Shown: positions 1 to 6,214 of the stretch, in pieces
Layout of the letters: every line of letters starts with the position of its first letter
How positions within the stretch are numbered: the stretch's first letter is position 1
Assembly: GCA_021772215.1 (NCBI GenBank)
Contig: JAJFMK010000035.1
Coordinates: forward strand, 1 to 7,853
Source of the DNA: Chlamydiota bacterium
Lineage (GTDB): Bacteria; Chlamydiota; Chlamydiia; Chlamydiales; JAJFMK01
DNA length: 7,853 nt
Direction: 5' to 3'
The notes under the pieces: model-generated
What the model saw: only the letters and a program-made list of their open reading frames with translations
What the model was told of the DNA's origin: nothing
Databases searched by the model: none
Made by a program: the position numbers and the translations under genes

Positions 1-648
1 GCCTCGTCGTCGAAAGCCCAAAACAGAGACTTCAGCCTCAGGAATAGAGACTCCTGAGAGAGAAATCAAGGGGGACTTTGGCACATTGAAGGTAAAAAGA
101 GAGGGAACAGGAGGAATAATAGTGTGGCCGAAGCTTTCGGCAATCTTATGGCCAATTGGCTGGCTTCCTGTAGCTAAAAGGATCTGATCAGCCTTAATGC
201 TCTCCCCCTTTGTATTAATGATAAAGCCCTCTTCTATAGATGTAATGCGAGTGCGGCTCTGAAAATCTACCCCTAAGCGCTTCGCTTCGCCCTTCAAAAT
301 ATTAATCACACTTATCGAGGTGTCGGTGACGGGAAACATCCGCCCATCTTTTTCTACTTTGAGCTCTAATCCCCTCTCTTGAAACCAAGCAACCATCTCT
401 TTGGGCCCAAAAGTAAAGAAAGGACCTAAAAGTTCTTTGGATCCACGAGGATAATTTTTAATTAACTCTTTGGGATCAAAGCAGGCGTGCGTCGCATTAC
501 AGCGCCCTCCACCAGAGATACGAACCTTACTAAGTCCTTCATTGCTAGATTCTAAGAGGGTAACCTCAACTGTTGGATCAAATGTTTTTTTAACAATCGC
601 CCCAAAGAATCCGGCGGCTCCTCCACCTATTACTGCAAAAGTTTTCAT
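1..648 (-). CDS. BaiN/HI0933-family NAD(P)/FAD-dependent oxidoreductase, 3' part off the window
   Basis: My reading of the minus strand gives 216 open codons from ATG at 648 to base 1 with no stop, so the C-terminal part lies outside; family members are usually about 400 residues. The N-terminus is a Rossmann FAD-binding fold with VIGGGAAG at residues 6-13 and an acidic residue (E33) ending the second strand. The family signature SGGGRCN is at 45-51, followed by an FP motif in GRMFPVTD. A later ATG motif (LLATGSQPIGH) is followed by GHTIIPPVPSLFTF. The loop after this ATG motif is shorter than in the canonical form, which has a GSTGDGY-like stretch, so this is the short-loop subgroup. The physiological substrate of such enzymes is mostly unknown. 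The gene diverges from the helicase across 70 bp. A TATAAT on the minus strand (667-662) lies only 13 bases before the ATG and lacks a good -35, so any transcript from it would be almost leaderless. I see no Shine-Dalgarno sequence. Confidence 0.85.
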   Translation of the reverse strand, partial: MKTFAVIGGGAAGFFGAIVKKTFDPTVEVTLLESSNEGLSKVRISGGGRCNATHACFDPKELIKNYPRGSKELLGPFFTFGPKEMVAWFQERGLELKVEKDGRMFPVTDTSISVINILKGEAKRLGVDFQSRTRITSIEEGFIINTKGESIKADQILLATGSQPIGHKIAESFGHTIIPPVPSLFTFNVPKSPLISLSGVSIPEAEVSVLGFRRRG

Positions 649-718
649 AAATTTGCTATCTATTATAGCCCTACTCTGTTATTCTTGACTTGCACTAATT
701 AATTACCCCCCCAAATTT

Positions 719-1957
719 ATGACATTTAATGATCTTGAACTGGCCAAACCGCTCCTAAGAGCTATCGAGGAGCTTGGCTTTGATAAACCGACGAACATTC
801 AAAAGATCTCTATCCCAAAAATCTTGAGTGGCGTCGACCTTTTGGCCTCTTCAAAGACGGGATCGGGAAAAACAGCAGCCTTCTTGCTTCCTTCATTGAT
901 GAAGCTTATTAAGCCAGCTGTAAATTCGGGGGTTGGCCCTCGTATCTTAGTATTGGTTCCAACACGCGAGCTTGCCACACAGGTGGCCCAGCAAGCGATC
1001 GATTTGGTCAAATTTATGAAGCGCGCTAAAGTGCTGACCCTCTTTGGAGGAGTCCCCTACGGCAGACAGCTTCGCGACCTAACAAAGCCTCACGAAATAA
1101 TGATCGCCACGCCAGGACGCCTCATCGACCTGATGAACCGTGGCAAAGTCGATTTTTCTCGCCTAGAGACCTTAATTCTAGACGAGGCAGATCGCATGCT
1201 CGATATGGGCTTTATCAAACCGGTCGAAGAGATCGCCGCCGCTACGCCAAGCGAGCGCCAGACGCTTCTTTTCTCCGCTACTTTGAAGGGCCCTGTGGCG
1301 AAATTGGCAAAAAAGCTTCTCAACAACCCAGACCAGATCGCTGCTGAAGACGAAAACGCCCAAGAGCTCAAGATTGAACAGCGCCTCCATAAGGTCGACA
1401 GCCTTAGACATAAGCACTCTATCTTAGAACATATCCTAAACGACCCGACGCTCCAGCAGATGCTAGTCTTTACCTCAACAAAGATCTTTGCCGATCAGCT
1501 TGCCGACAAGTTGATTAGCGACGGACGCGGCGCCGCCTCACTACATGGAGATATGAAGCAGCGCGAACGGACTAGAACTCTACAGGCGCTTCGCTCCGGA
1601 GCAATCCAGATCCTCGTCGCCACAGATGTTGCGGCACGTGGTATTGACATTCCAACAATCAGCCATGTAGTCAACTTCGATCTACCCGATAGCCCAGAGG
1701 ACTATGTCCATCGCATCGGCAGAACAGGACGTGCCGGCGCCTCAGGTGTTGCCTGCAGTTTTGCCCTGCACAAGGATGTGGGTAAGGTGCGCAGCATCGA
1801 AACCTATGTGGGCAAAAAGCTCGACATCAAAACAATTCCAGGTCTTGAGCCTAAAAATAAAAATGAAGATGGACCAAGAGGTCCTAGAAGAGGCGGAAAG
1901 CCTGGCGACAGATCAAACGGAAGACCAAGACGATTCAATAGACAAAAGAGCCGATGA
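719..1957 (+). CDS. DEAD-box ATP-dependent RNA helicase, SrmB/RhlE-like
   Basis: This 412-residue cytoplasmic helicase unwinds RNA duplexes using ATP. All core motifs are present in order: Q motif (F21, PTNIQ at 24-28), motif I SKTGSGKT (45-52), PTRELA (81-86), TPGR (131-134), DEAD (155-158), SAT (186-188), VATDVAARGID (300-310) and HRIGRTGRAG (331-340). From about residue 384 the protein becomes a basic G/R/N-rich tail, which is usual for nonspecific RNA contact. From memory, stretches such as ETLILDEADRMLDMGF and QTLLFSAT resemble E. coli SrmB, a 50S-assembly helicase, but the subtype is inferred. The first ATG sits right before the Q motif, so the start is sound. It has no Shine-Dalgarno sequence: a run of seven C (706-712) occupies that place. 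The stop overlaps the start of typA as ATGA, so the two genes are probably co-transcribed and translationally coupled. Confidence 0.95.
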   Translation: MTFNDLELAKPLLRAIEELGFDKPTNIQKISIPKILSGVDLLASSKTGSGKTAAFLLPSLMKLIKPAVNSGVGPRILVLVPTRELATQVAQQAIDLVKFMKRAKVLTLFGGVPYGRQLRDLTKPHEIMIATPGRLIDLMNRGKVDFSRLETLILDEADRMLDMGFIKPVEEIAAATPSERQTLLFSATLKGPVAKLAKKLLNNPDQIAAEDENAQELKIEQRLHKVDSLRHKHSILEHILNDPTLQQMLVFTSTKIFADQLADKLISDGRGAASLHGDMKQRERTRTLQALRSGAIQILVATDVAARGIDIPTISHVVNFDLPDSPEDYVHRIGRTGRAGASGVACSFALHKDVGKVRSIETYVGKKLDIKTIPGLEPKNKNEDGPRGPRRGGKPGDRSNGRPRRFNRQKSR

Positions 1958-3762
1958 AAAAAAAGATCAGAAATATTGCCATTATCGCGCACATCGATCA
2001 TGGCAAAACCACACTAGTTGACGCCCTTTTACAGCAGAGCCAGATCTTCCGAGAAAACCAGGCAATTCCCACACGTGCCATGGACTCCTATGACCAGGAG
2101 CAAGAGCGCGGGATTACCATCTTTGCTAAGCCGACCTCCATTGATTATGAGGGCACAAAGATCAATATTATTGACACCCCCGGTCATGCTGACTTCTCCG
2201 CCGAGGTAGAACGCATTTTGGGAACTGTCAACTCGGTTCTTTTGGTCGTTGATGCGAAAGAGGGCCCGATGCCTCAGACCCGCTTTGTTCTCTCAAAGTC
2301 CCTTAAGATGGGATTAAAACCGATTGTTGTGCTCAATAAGATCGACCGCCCTCACGCAGATCCCGAAAGGGTTCTAAACGAGACGTTCGATCTCTTTGTA
2401 GAGCTTAGCGCCACAGATGAGCAGCTCGACTTCTCCTACTGCTACGCCTCAGCACTTGAAGGTTATGCTCTAAATAACGTCGATGACCCTAAAGAGAACT
2501 TACGCCCGCTTCTCGATCTGATCCTCAGAGCCACCCCAGCTCCCGAAGGCGACGCAGCTGCGCCCTTTCTTATTCAAGCAACACAGGTCACCTACGATGA
2601 CTTTTTGGGACGACAAGCGTGCGGGCGAATCCTCAACGGCTCAGTCAAAAAGGGGCAGTACATCTGTCATATCAATGCCGCTGGTAAGAGCAGCCGCTCC
2701 CAAATCAGCCGTGTTGAAGGCTTTCGAGGTCTCGAAAAGATCGAACTCGACGAGGCGGGAGTTGGCGATATCGTCGTCCTCTCCGGTGTCCCCGAGATAA
2801 TGATCGGCGACGCCCTCTGCGATCCTAACAATCCTACAACTCTTCCACCGATTCACCTCGAAGAGCCGCACGTCACCGTCGACCTTTTAGTCAATGATGG
2901 CCCACTTGTCGGCAAAAGCGGCAAACATGTCACCCTCAATAAGCTTCGCGATCGACTCCTCCGTGAGCGGCGCGCCAACATCTCCTATAAGATCACAGAG
3001 GCGAGCAACAACGAACAGAAGATTTCACTTGCCGGCCGCGGTGAGCTTCACCTAGCTATTCTCCTAGAGGCGATGCGCCGCGAAGGGTTTGAGTATTGCG
3101 TCTCGAAGCCGCAGGTTATCCTAAAAGAGATTGATGGGACAGTCTGTGAGCCAGTAGACCGCATCTACATTGAGGTCCCAGAAGAGTTCTCCGGTGTTGT
3201 CATCGAGCAGCTTAGTAAAAAGCGTGGCGAGATGCAGAACCTCCAGACCAACGAACAAGGGATCAGCCAGATCGAATTCCTCATCCCCACAAGGGGTATC
3301 ATGGGCTACCGCAACGACTTTCTTACTGCCACGCGCGGCCTTGGCATCATGACACGTATCTTCGAATCCTACGAACCCCATAAAGGTGAGATCGTCGGCC
3401 GATCGCGTGGTGTCCTAATTTCAATGTCCTCCGGCAAGGCAAACGCCTATGCCCTCTTCAACCTCCAAGACCGCGGTGAACTTTTTTCTAATGCCGGTGA
3501 TGAGGTCTATGAGGGAATGATTGTTGGTGAGCACAGCCGTGATAACGACCTCATCGTCAATGCTATACGAGGAAAACAGCTAACAAATGTCCGCGCCTCA
3601 GGTACCGATGAGAGCCTTTCTCTATCCCCCCCGCGGAAGTTCACACTTGAGCAGGCAATCGGCTATATAAACGATGATGAGTGGATCGAAGTGACACCCG
3701 ATGCGATCCGCTTAAGAAAATCAATCCTATCAGAGGTGGAAAGAAAACGGAAAAAAGTATAG
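1954..3762 (+). CDS. typA: Ribosome-associated GTPase TypA/BipA
   Basis: This 602-residue translational GTPase is full length for the family. The G domain shows G1 HIDHGKTT (13-20), the switch I motif RGITI (52-56), G3 DTPGH (74-78) and G4 NKID (128-131), with SAL as a likely G5 near residue 167. Elongation-factor domains II, III and V-like follow, including GRGELHLAILLE and GYRNDFLTATRGLG. The BipA-specific C-terminal domain is intact and holds the family stretch RASGTDES and the end SIRLRKSIL. BipA binds the ribosome and, in E. coli, supports 50S assembly and growth at low temperature and under stress. The ATG shares ATGA with the helicase stop, and only a weak AAGAG stands upstream, which points to coupled translation. 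I see no truncation or frameshift. Confidence 0.97.
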   Translation: MKKKIRNIAIIAHIDHGKTTLVDALLQQSQIFRENQAIPTRAMDSYDQEQERGITIFAKPTSIDYEGTKINIIDTPGHADFSAEVERILGTVNSVLLVVDAKEGPMPQTRFVLSKSLKMGLKPIVVLNKIDRPHADPERVLNETFDLFVELSATDEQLDFSYCYASALEGYALNNVDDPKENLRPLLDLILRATPAPEGDAAAPFLIQATQVTYDDFLGRQACGRILNGSVKKGQYICHINAAGKSSRSQISRVEGFRGLEKIELDEAGVGDIVVLSGVPEIMIGDALCDPNNPTTLPPIHLEEPHVTVDLLVNDGPLVGKSGKHVTLNKLRDRLLRERRANISYKITEASNNEQKISLAGRGELHLAILLEAMRREGFEYCVSKPQVILKEIDGTVCEPVDRIYIEVPEEFSGVVIEQLSKKRGEMQNLQTNEQGISQIEFLIPTRGIMGYRNDFLTATRGLGIMTRIFESYEPHKGEIVGRSRGVLISMSSGKANAYALFNLQDRGELFSNAGDEVYEGMIVGEHSRDNDLIVNAIRGKQLTNVRASGTDESLSLSPPRKFTLEQAIGYINDDEWIEVTPDAIRLRKSILSEVERKRKKV

Positions 3763-3846
3763 GATAAGAACAACTTTTTGCTCAGCAGCTCTAGTCCACT
3801 AGTTCGTTGCCGCGAAAATAAACATAAACATAACTTAAGGAATCTT
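3763..3846 (+). other. 84-bp intergenic leader before the RRM gene
   Basis: The segment holds a 12-bp palindrome, CTAGTCCACTAG (3791-3802), with 5-bp arms and a 2-bp centre. A short AT-rich run with repeated AACATA follows (about 3820-3833), and then the Shine-Dalgarno AAGGA (3837-3841) of the RRM gene. The palindrome could be an operator, but a 12-bp palindrome can also arise by chance. I found neither a convincing promoter nor a terminator hairpin here, so it is open whether the RRM gene is read through from typA. Confidence 0.3.
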
Positions 3847-4137
3847 ATGAAAAAACTATTCGTGGGCAACATCCCTCATAGTCATAGTGAAGAGGATCTC
3901 AAAGAGCTTTTCTCAAAATTCACTTCAATCAAAAGCGTTAAACTGCTTATCGACCGCGAAACTGGTCGCTCACGAGGCTTTGGCTTCGTTGAATTTGATT
4001 CAGATCAGGAGGCGGAAGCCGCCATCGCTGAATTCAACGGCCAACTCTGCGAAGGTCGCGAACTCGTCGTCAACGAGGCACGTCCTATGGAAAAGAGAGA
4101 TCGCCCTGAGCGCTCTGGCCAAGGCCGTCGCTACTAG
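3847..4137 (+). CDS. Small single-RRM RNA-binding protein
   Basis: The protein has 96 residues and is almost entirely one RNA recognition motif. RNP2 is LFVGNI (4-9) and RNP1 is RGFGFVEF (43-50), each carrying the aromatic residues that stack on RNA bases. A short charged tail rich in R, E and G follows from about residue 79. This is the type found in cyanobacteria, chlamydiae and several other bacteria, where some members are cold-induced and thought to act on mRNA structure or stability. That role is inferred here. The ATG at 3847 is chosen because AAGGA lies 5 bases upstream and the RRM begins immediately after; an in-frame TTG at 3778 would add 23 residues unrelated to the domain. The gene follows typA by 84 bp and converges on the pseudouridine synthase gene with 20 bp between their stops. 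Confidence 0.93.
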   Translation: MKKLFVGNIPHSHSEEDLKELFSKFTSIKSVKLLIDRETGRSRGFGFVEFDSDQEAEAAIAEFNGQLCEGRELVVNEARPMEKRDRPERSGQGRRY

Positions 4138-4142
4138 TGATT

Positions 4143-4173
4143 TTTTTGTGGGGTCGGTTAGACCCCACAAAAA
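4143..4173. terminator. Shared 3' hairpin between convergent genes, possible terminator
   Basis: GTGGGGTC (4148-4155) pairs with GACCCCAC (4161-4168) around the loop GGTTA. Flanking T5 and A5 extend this to a 13-bp perfect stem. It starts just after the RRM stop, and its left arm codes for the last residues of the pseudouridine synthase. The T run is on the 5' side and the A run on the 3' side of both transcripts, so neither transcript has the usual U tract after the stem. It may still end transcription or protect both mRNA 3' ends. The structure is certain, the function is not. Confidence 0.5.
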
Positions 4174-4841
4174 TAGCGCCACTTCCCTTCCGGCAAGTCG
4201 CCCAATTCAAAATCTCCAATACGGATACGCTTGAGCCAAATTGCTTTTAAGCCAACCTGCTCACACATACGGCGAATCTGACGCTTCTTCCCCTGCTTTA
4301 GCACCATACGCATCAAATCCGGCTTGATACGCTCAACTTGAGCTTTTTTTAAGGCTATTCCATCTATTTTCAAACCAAAGCGTAAGTTTTCAAGAGCGGA
4401 ATCAGAAATCTTCCGATCGACACGCACTAAATACTCCTTTTCAACCTCGCTATCCTCGCCGATAATTTTTTTCGCTAAGGTACCGTCTTGGGTTAAAAGG
4501 AGCAGCCCCTTGGAATCAATATCAAGTCGTCCCACGACCGCCAGCTTCTTGCGGTGTCTCGGGTCAAATCGACCTGGCCCCACCTGGTTTTCTTCTACGA
4601 TGAGCTCTATGGCCGCCTTATAGCCCTTTTCTGGCTGCGTCGAGACATAGCCGATCGGCTTATTAAGCAGAATCGTCACCTTCTTATCCTGCTCCTTTTT
4701 AGCGCTATGCCTCAATTCAATATGAGAGTTTGGTGAAACCCTCTGTCCAAGGGTTGCGATCACCTCCCCATCAACGAGAACCTCGCCTCTTTCAATGTAG
4801 CGATCTGCCTCTCGTCTCGAACAGATTCCACGCGTCGCCAT
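4158..4841 (-). CDS. RluF-like 23S rRNA pseudouridine synthase (RsuA/RluB/RluE/RluF family)
   Basis: The enzyme isomerises uridine to pseudouridine in rRNA. From the ATG at 4841 it has 227 residues: an N-terminal S4 RNA-binding domain (GICSRREADRYIERG, 5-19), then the catalytic domain with GRLD (104-107, D107 the expected catalytic aspartate) and GLLLLT. The late motif QIRRMCEQVG and an LPEGKWR end complete the family pattern. Recalled E. coli RluF shares GICSRREADRYIE and the EKEYLV stretch, so an RluF-type site near 23S U2604 is likely but not proven. The ATG has no Shine-Dalgarno sequence and cuts off the first helix of the S4 domain. The frame stays open upstream to a TAG at 4883-4881 and there encodes LIRLSKL, the expected S4 beginning. 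The true start is therefore probably the CTG at 4868, making 236 residues. The gene lies downstream of, and probably overlaps, the DUF6624 gene on the same strand. Confidence 0.92.
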   Translation of the reverse strand: MATRGICSRREADRYIERGEVLVDGEVIATLGQRVSPNSHIELRHSAKKEQDKKVTILLNKPIGYVSTQPEKGYKAAIELIVEENQVGPGRFDPRHRKKLAVVGRLDIDSKGLLLLTQDGTLAKKIIGEDSEVEKEYLVRVDRKISDSALENLRFGLKIDGIALKKAQVERIKPDLMRMVLKQGKKRQIRRMCEQVGLKAIWLKRIRIGDFELGDLPEGKWRYFCGV

Positions 4842-4845
4842 CAGC

Positions 4846-5355
4846 TTAGATAGTCTGATAAGTTCCAGAAGAATCCTCCACTATTTTCATGTATTCATCC
4901 ATTGTTACTAGACCCATCTCGCTTCGCCGCGCTTCTAGATTGTCGAAATCTACTACTGGCCAAAGTTTTAGTTGATTTCCCTCGATTGTAAATTGCGTGC
5001 CATAGAGCTGCTCTTCTCCTTGGTACATCAAAATCCGATCCTCTAAATAGGCTATATGCCTCTTTGTCACACCTTCCTCTTTTGCCGTTTCAAGACAGCT
5101 CTTCATAAACGGTAGATCCTCTGGTGGGAAGTGCTGGACTAAAATCCAAAAGGCTTCTTGCTCCTCGGCATCCTTTGGCCAGCCAAACTCATCAAAAAAC
5201 TCGGTAACAAAGGGATGGTTTCTCTCATCAACCTGAATTATTTCTTCAACAGTTCCCTCAAGTCGAACCCTTTGGTCCTCTTTTACCATTTTAATCACTG
5301 TCTGACTATTGAGAAGTAATGACAAACAACCTATAGAAAGAATTTGAATACACAT
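4846..5355 (-). CDS. DUF6624-like protein with N-terminal hydrophobic segment
   Basis: The 169-residue protein has an N-terminal hydrophobic stretch (residues 3-16, IQILSIGCLSLLLN) that could be a short signal peptide or anchor, followed by a soluble domain. That domain shows the pattern I associate with DUF6624: GWP (58-60), LVQH (72-75), YLEDR (103-107), QLYGTQ (116-121) and a late RRSEMGL motif. The biochemical function of this family is unknown. An alternative start at M23 (5289) would give a cytoplasmic protein and free up room for a divergent promoter, but it has no Shine-Dalgarno sequence; the first ATG has only a weak AGAG. Its stop lies 4 bases before the first ATG of the pseudouridine synthase, so the two are very likely in one transcript. 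The DUF6790-like gene diverges with only 13 bp between the starts. Confidence 0.8.
   Translation of the reverse strand: MCIQILSIGCLSLLLNSQTVIKMVKEDQRVRLEGTVEEIIQVDERNHPFVTEFFDEFGWPKDAEEQEAFWILVQHFPPEDLPFMKSCLETAKEEGVTKRHIAYLEDRILMYQGEEQLYGTQFTIEGNQLKLWPVVDFDNLEARRSEMGLVTMDEYMKIVEDSSGTYQTI
4866..4879 (-). promoter_or_regulatory. Shine-Dalgarno and likely non-AUG (CTG) start of the pseudouridine synthase
   Basis: On the minus strand GGAGG (4879-4875) is followed by a 6-base spacer and CTG (4868-4866), in frame with the pseudouridine synthase. Starting there adds MELIRLSKL, which supplies the conserved R-L-x-K beginning of S4 domains. ATT at 4874-4872 is the other rare start candidate but is adjacent to GGAGG and so too close. 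No ATG, GTG or TTG lies in frame between the TAG at 4883 and the ATG at 4841. This start would overlap the upstream DUF6624 gene by 23 bases. Confidence 0.5.
5309..5337 (+). promoter_or_regulatory. Candidate sigma-70 promoter for the DUF6790-like gene
   Basis: TTGAGA (5309-5314) and TATAGA (5332-5337) are 17 bases apart, matching the consensus at 5 of 6 and 4 of 6 positions. Start of transcription would be near 5344, giving a leader of about 25 bases with GAGG (5357-5360) 8 bases before the ATG at 5369. The promoter lies inside the first codons of the divergent DUF6624 gene if that gene starts at 5355. Confidence 0.5.
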
Positions 5356-5368
5356 TGAGGATCTCTAC

Positions 5369-5851
5369 ATGATTGCTGTCTTTTTATTTGGACTAGCTGT
5401 GGTTGCCACAGCTATCCATCTCCTTTGTAAAAGAGAATTTAAAGCCTTTCCACGAATCATTTTAACATACCTAATCTTTTTCAACGTAGGTGTGATGGGA
5501 CTTATCGCGGCTTACGGCCACACATTTATGGCCGGTGAGATCGCTGAACAAATTGGCTGGAAACCAGGGAGTCCTTTTCAATATGAGGTGGCTATGGCCA
5601 ACTTAAGTTACGGTGTCTTAGGTGTTCTCTCTCTTTGGCTTAGACGTCTCTTTTGGGCAGCAACCGTTATTGGCTTCAGTCTCTTTGCTTTTGGCTGTTT
5701 TGTCGGTCACATTATTCAGTTTGCTCAAGGTGATTCAGCCCCTTATAACATTGGTCTCTTTGTTTGGTTTTCAGACCTCACCATTCCCCTGCTACTTCTT
5801 TCGCTCTTAGGACACCAGCACAGTCGATGGAATCGTGAAGAAGCTGCTTGA
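5369..5851 (+). CDS. Four-helix integral membrane protein, DUF6790-like
   Basis: The 160-residue protein is mostly hydrophobic, with about four membrane segments: residues 2-18, 28-48, about 80-110 (possibly two) and about 125-147. Between them is a conserved-looking loop IGWKPGSPFQYEVAMANLSYG, in which GW, SPFQ and EVAMANL match what I recall of DUF6790 proteins. These are small membrane proteins of unknown function in bacteria and archaea. The ATG at 5369 has GAGG 8 bases upstream. The last 17 bases overlap the start of the next gene, so the pair should be co-translated. Composition is like the other resident genes and unlike the AT-rich block downstream. The family name is from memory; the membrane topology is read from the sequence. 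Confidence 0.8.
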   Translation: MIAVFLFGLAVVATAIHLLCKREFKAFPRIILTYLIFFNVGVMGLIAAYGHTFMAGEIAEQIGWKPGSPFQYEVAMANLSYGVLGVLSLWLRRLFWAATVIGFSLFAFGCFVGHIIQFAQGDSAPYNIGLFVWFSDLTIPLLLLSLLGHQHSRWNREEAA

Positions 5852-6035
5852 AAATCCGGTTATTCGCATAGTTGCTGCTACGCTTCTAATCATTGCGGGG
5901 ATTTTAGGGCTTGTTCTGCCTCTCGCGCCGGGAGTAGCGCTCATCTTAGGGGGGTTCTATCTCATCAATCCCAAATGGGTTAAGGTCAAGGTTGCCCGCT
6001 TTTTAAAGTGGATCCGACGATTTACAAATCATTAA
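5835..6035 (+). CDS. Small two-helix membrane protein with LPLAPG turn; 3' end altered by insertion
   Basis: The 66-residue protein starts with GTG inside the end of the DUF6790-like gene. Residues 9-28 and 33-44 are hydrophobic and joined by the turn LPLAPG (28-33). They are followed by a strongly basic, tryptophan-containing C-terminal segment (45-62; K/R at 47, 50, 52, 55, 58, 61 and 62), which should lie on the cytoplasmic face. This resembles the small PGPGW-type transmembrane proteins, which have no known function. Codons 45-62 (plus one base of 45) coincide with the left copy of a 51-bp direct repeat, and the last four residues FTNH come from bases just after it. The right copy of the repeat instead continues as N and a stop. 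The original C-terminus may therefore have been RRN, with FTNH supplied by the inserted DNA. No strong Shine-Dalgarno sequence is seen, so translation is probably coupled to the gene before. Confidence 0.78.
   Translation: MKKLLENPVIRIVAATLLIIAGILGLVLPLAPGVALILGGFYLINPKWVKVKVARFLKWIRRFTNH
5970..6020 (+). repeat. Left copy of 51-bp perfect direct repeat
   Basis: It is identical over 51 bases to 7148-7198, from CCCAAATGGG to GATCCGACGA. Extending left to 5964 gives 57 bases with two mismatches, both T/C transitions in third codon positions (ATC/ATT, AAT/AAC). It encodes the basic C-terminal segment of the 66-residue membrane protein. With the right copy it brackets the AT-rich block that holds the sulfotransferase-like gene. 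Confidence 0.97.
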
Positions 6036-6051
6036 GGAGATTCTCATTAAT

Positions 6052-6070
6052 TCGGTTGTAGCCGATTTTT
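6052..6070 (+). terminator. Weak Rho-independent terminator after the small membrane protein gene
   Basis: TCGGT pairs with GCCGA (one G-U pair, loop TGTA), followed directly by TTTTT. It lies 16 bases after the stop at 6035 and suits an end for the two rightward genes. The stem is only 5 bp, so efficiency would be modest. It sits in the inserted segment, so it may have arrived with the insertion. Confidence 0.45.
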
Positions 6071-6093
6071 CTATGATTTTGCTCCAAGATTTT

Positions 6094-6140
6094 GGACTTT
6101 GCAAGTCCACATCTCCTTGACAGTAGAGGACTTGCAAAGT
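6094..6140. repeat. 13-bp inverted repeat, possible dispersed repeat or recombination site
   Basis: ACTTTGCAAGTCC (6096-6108) is the exact reverse complement of GGACTTGCAAAGT (6128-6140), with 19 bases between. The left arm extended by two bases, GGACTTTGCAAGTCC (6094-6108), is itself a near-palindrome with 6-bp arms around TGC. Neither strand has a T run after the stem, so it is not a standard terminator. It lies beyond the 3' end of the sulfotransferase-like gene and near the left border of the AT-rich block. It could be a dispersed-repeat remnant, a recombinase binding site or an mRNA-protecting hairpin. Confidence 0.6.
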
Positions 6141-6214
6141 GGGGAAAATTCAAGTGAAAGAGTGAAATAACGGTCCACAAAAATTATACAATGCTCCCCG
6201 AAGCCAAGCCTTCA

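Noticed and set aside
470..688. Plus-strand 72-codon frame opposite the flavoprotein gene
   Set aside because: It is antisense to the conserved FAD-binding and SGGGRCN region of a clearly coding minus-strand gene and has no domain or ribosome site of its own.
799..1417. Three minus-strand frames inside the helicase gene
   Set aside because: They mirror the codons of an intact DEAD-box helicase; their low-complexity translations show no family features.
1704..2209. Plus- and minus-strand frames across the helicase-typA junction
   Set aside because: They overlap two intact conserved genes in other frames and look like shadow translations.
3778..3846. Upstream TTG extension of the RRM protein
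   Set aside because: The ATG at 3847 has AAGGA at a good distance and begins the RRM directly; the 23 extra residues do not fit the fold.
2597..3872. Several 60-86 codon frames inside typA and just after it
   Set aside because: They are shadows of the TypA reading frame, with no recognisable motifs or start signals.
3887..4234. 115-codon plus-strand frame over the RRM gene and the hairpin
   Set aside because: It is a shifted reading of the RRM gene that runs into the antisense of the pseudouridine synthase.
6117..6122. TTGACA as a -35 box of a plus-strand promoter
   Set aside because: No -10-like sequence follows at 16 to 18 bases; the region there is TGGGGAAA.
6183..6188. Minus-strand TATAAT downstream of the sulfotransferase-like gene
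   Set aside because: No -35 at suitable spacing and no minus-strand gene start follows it.
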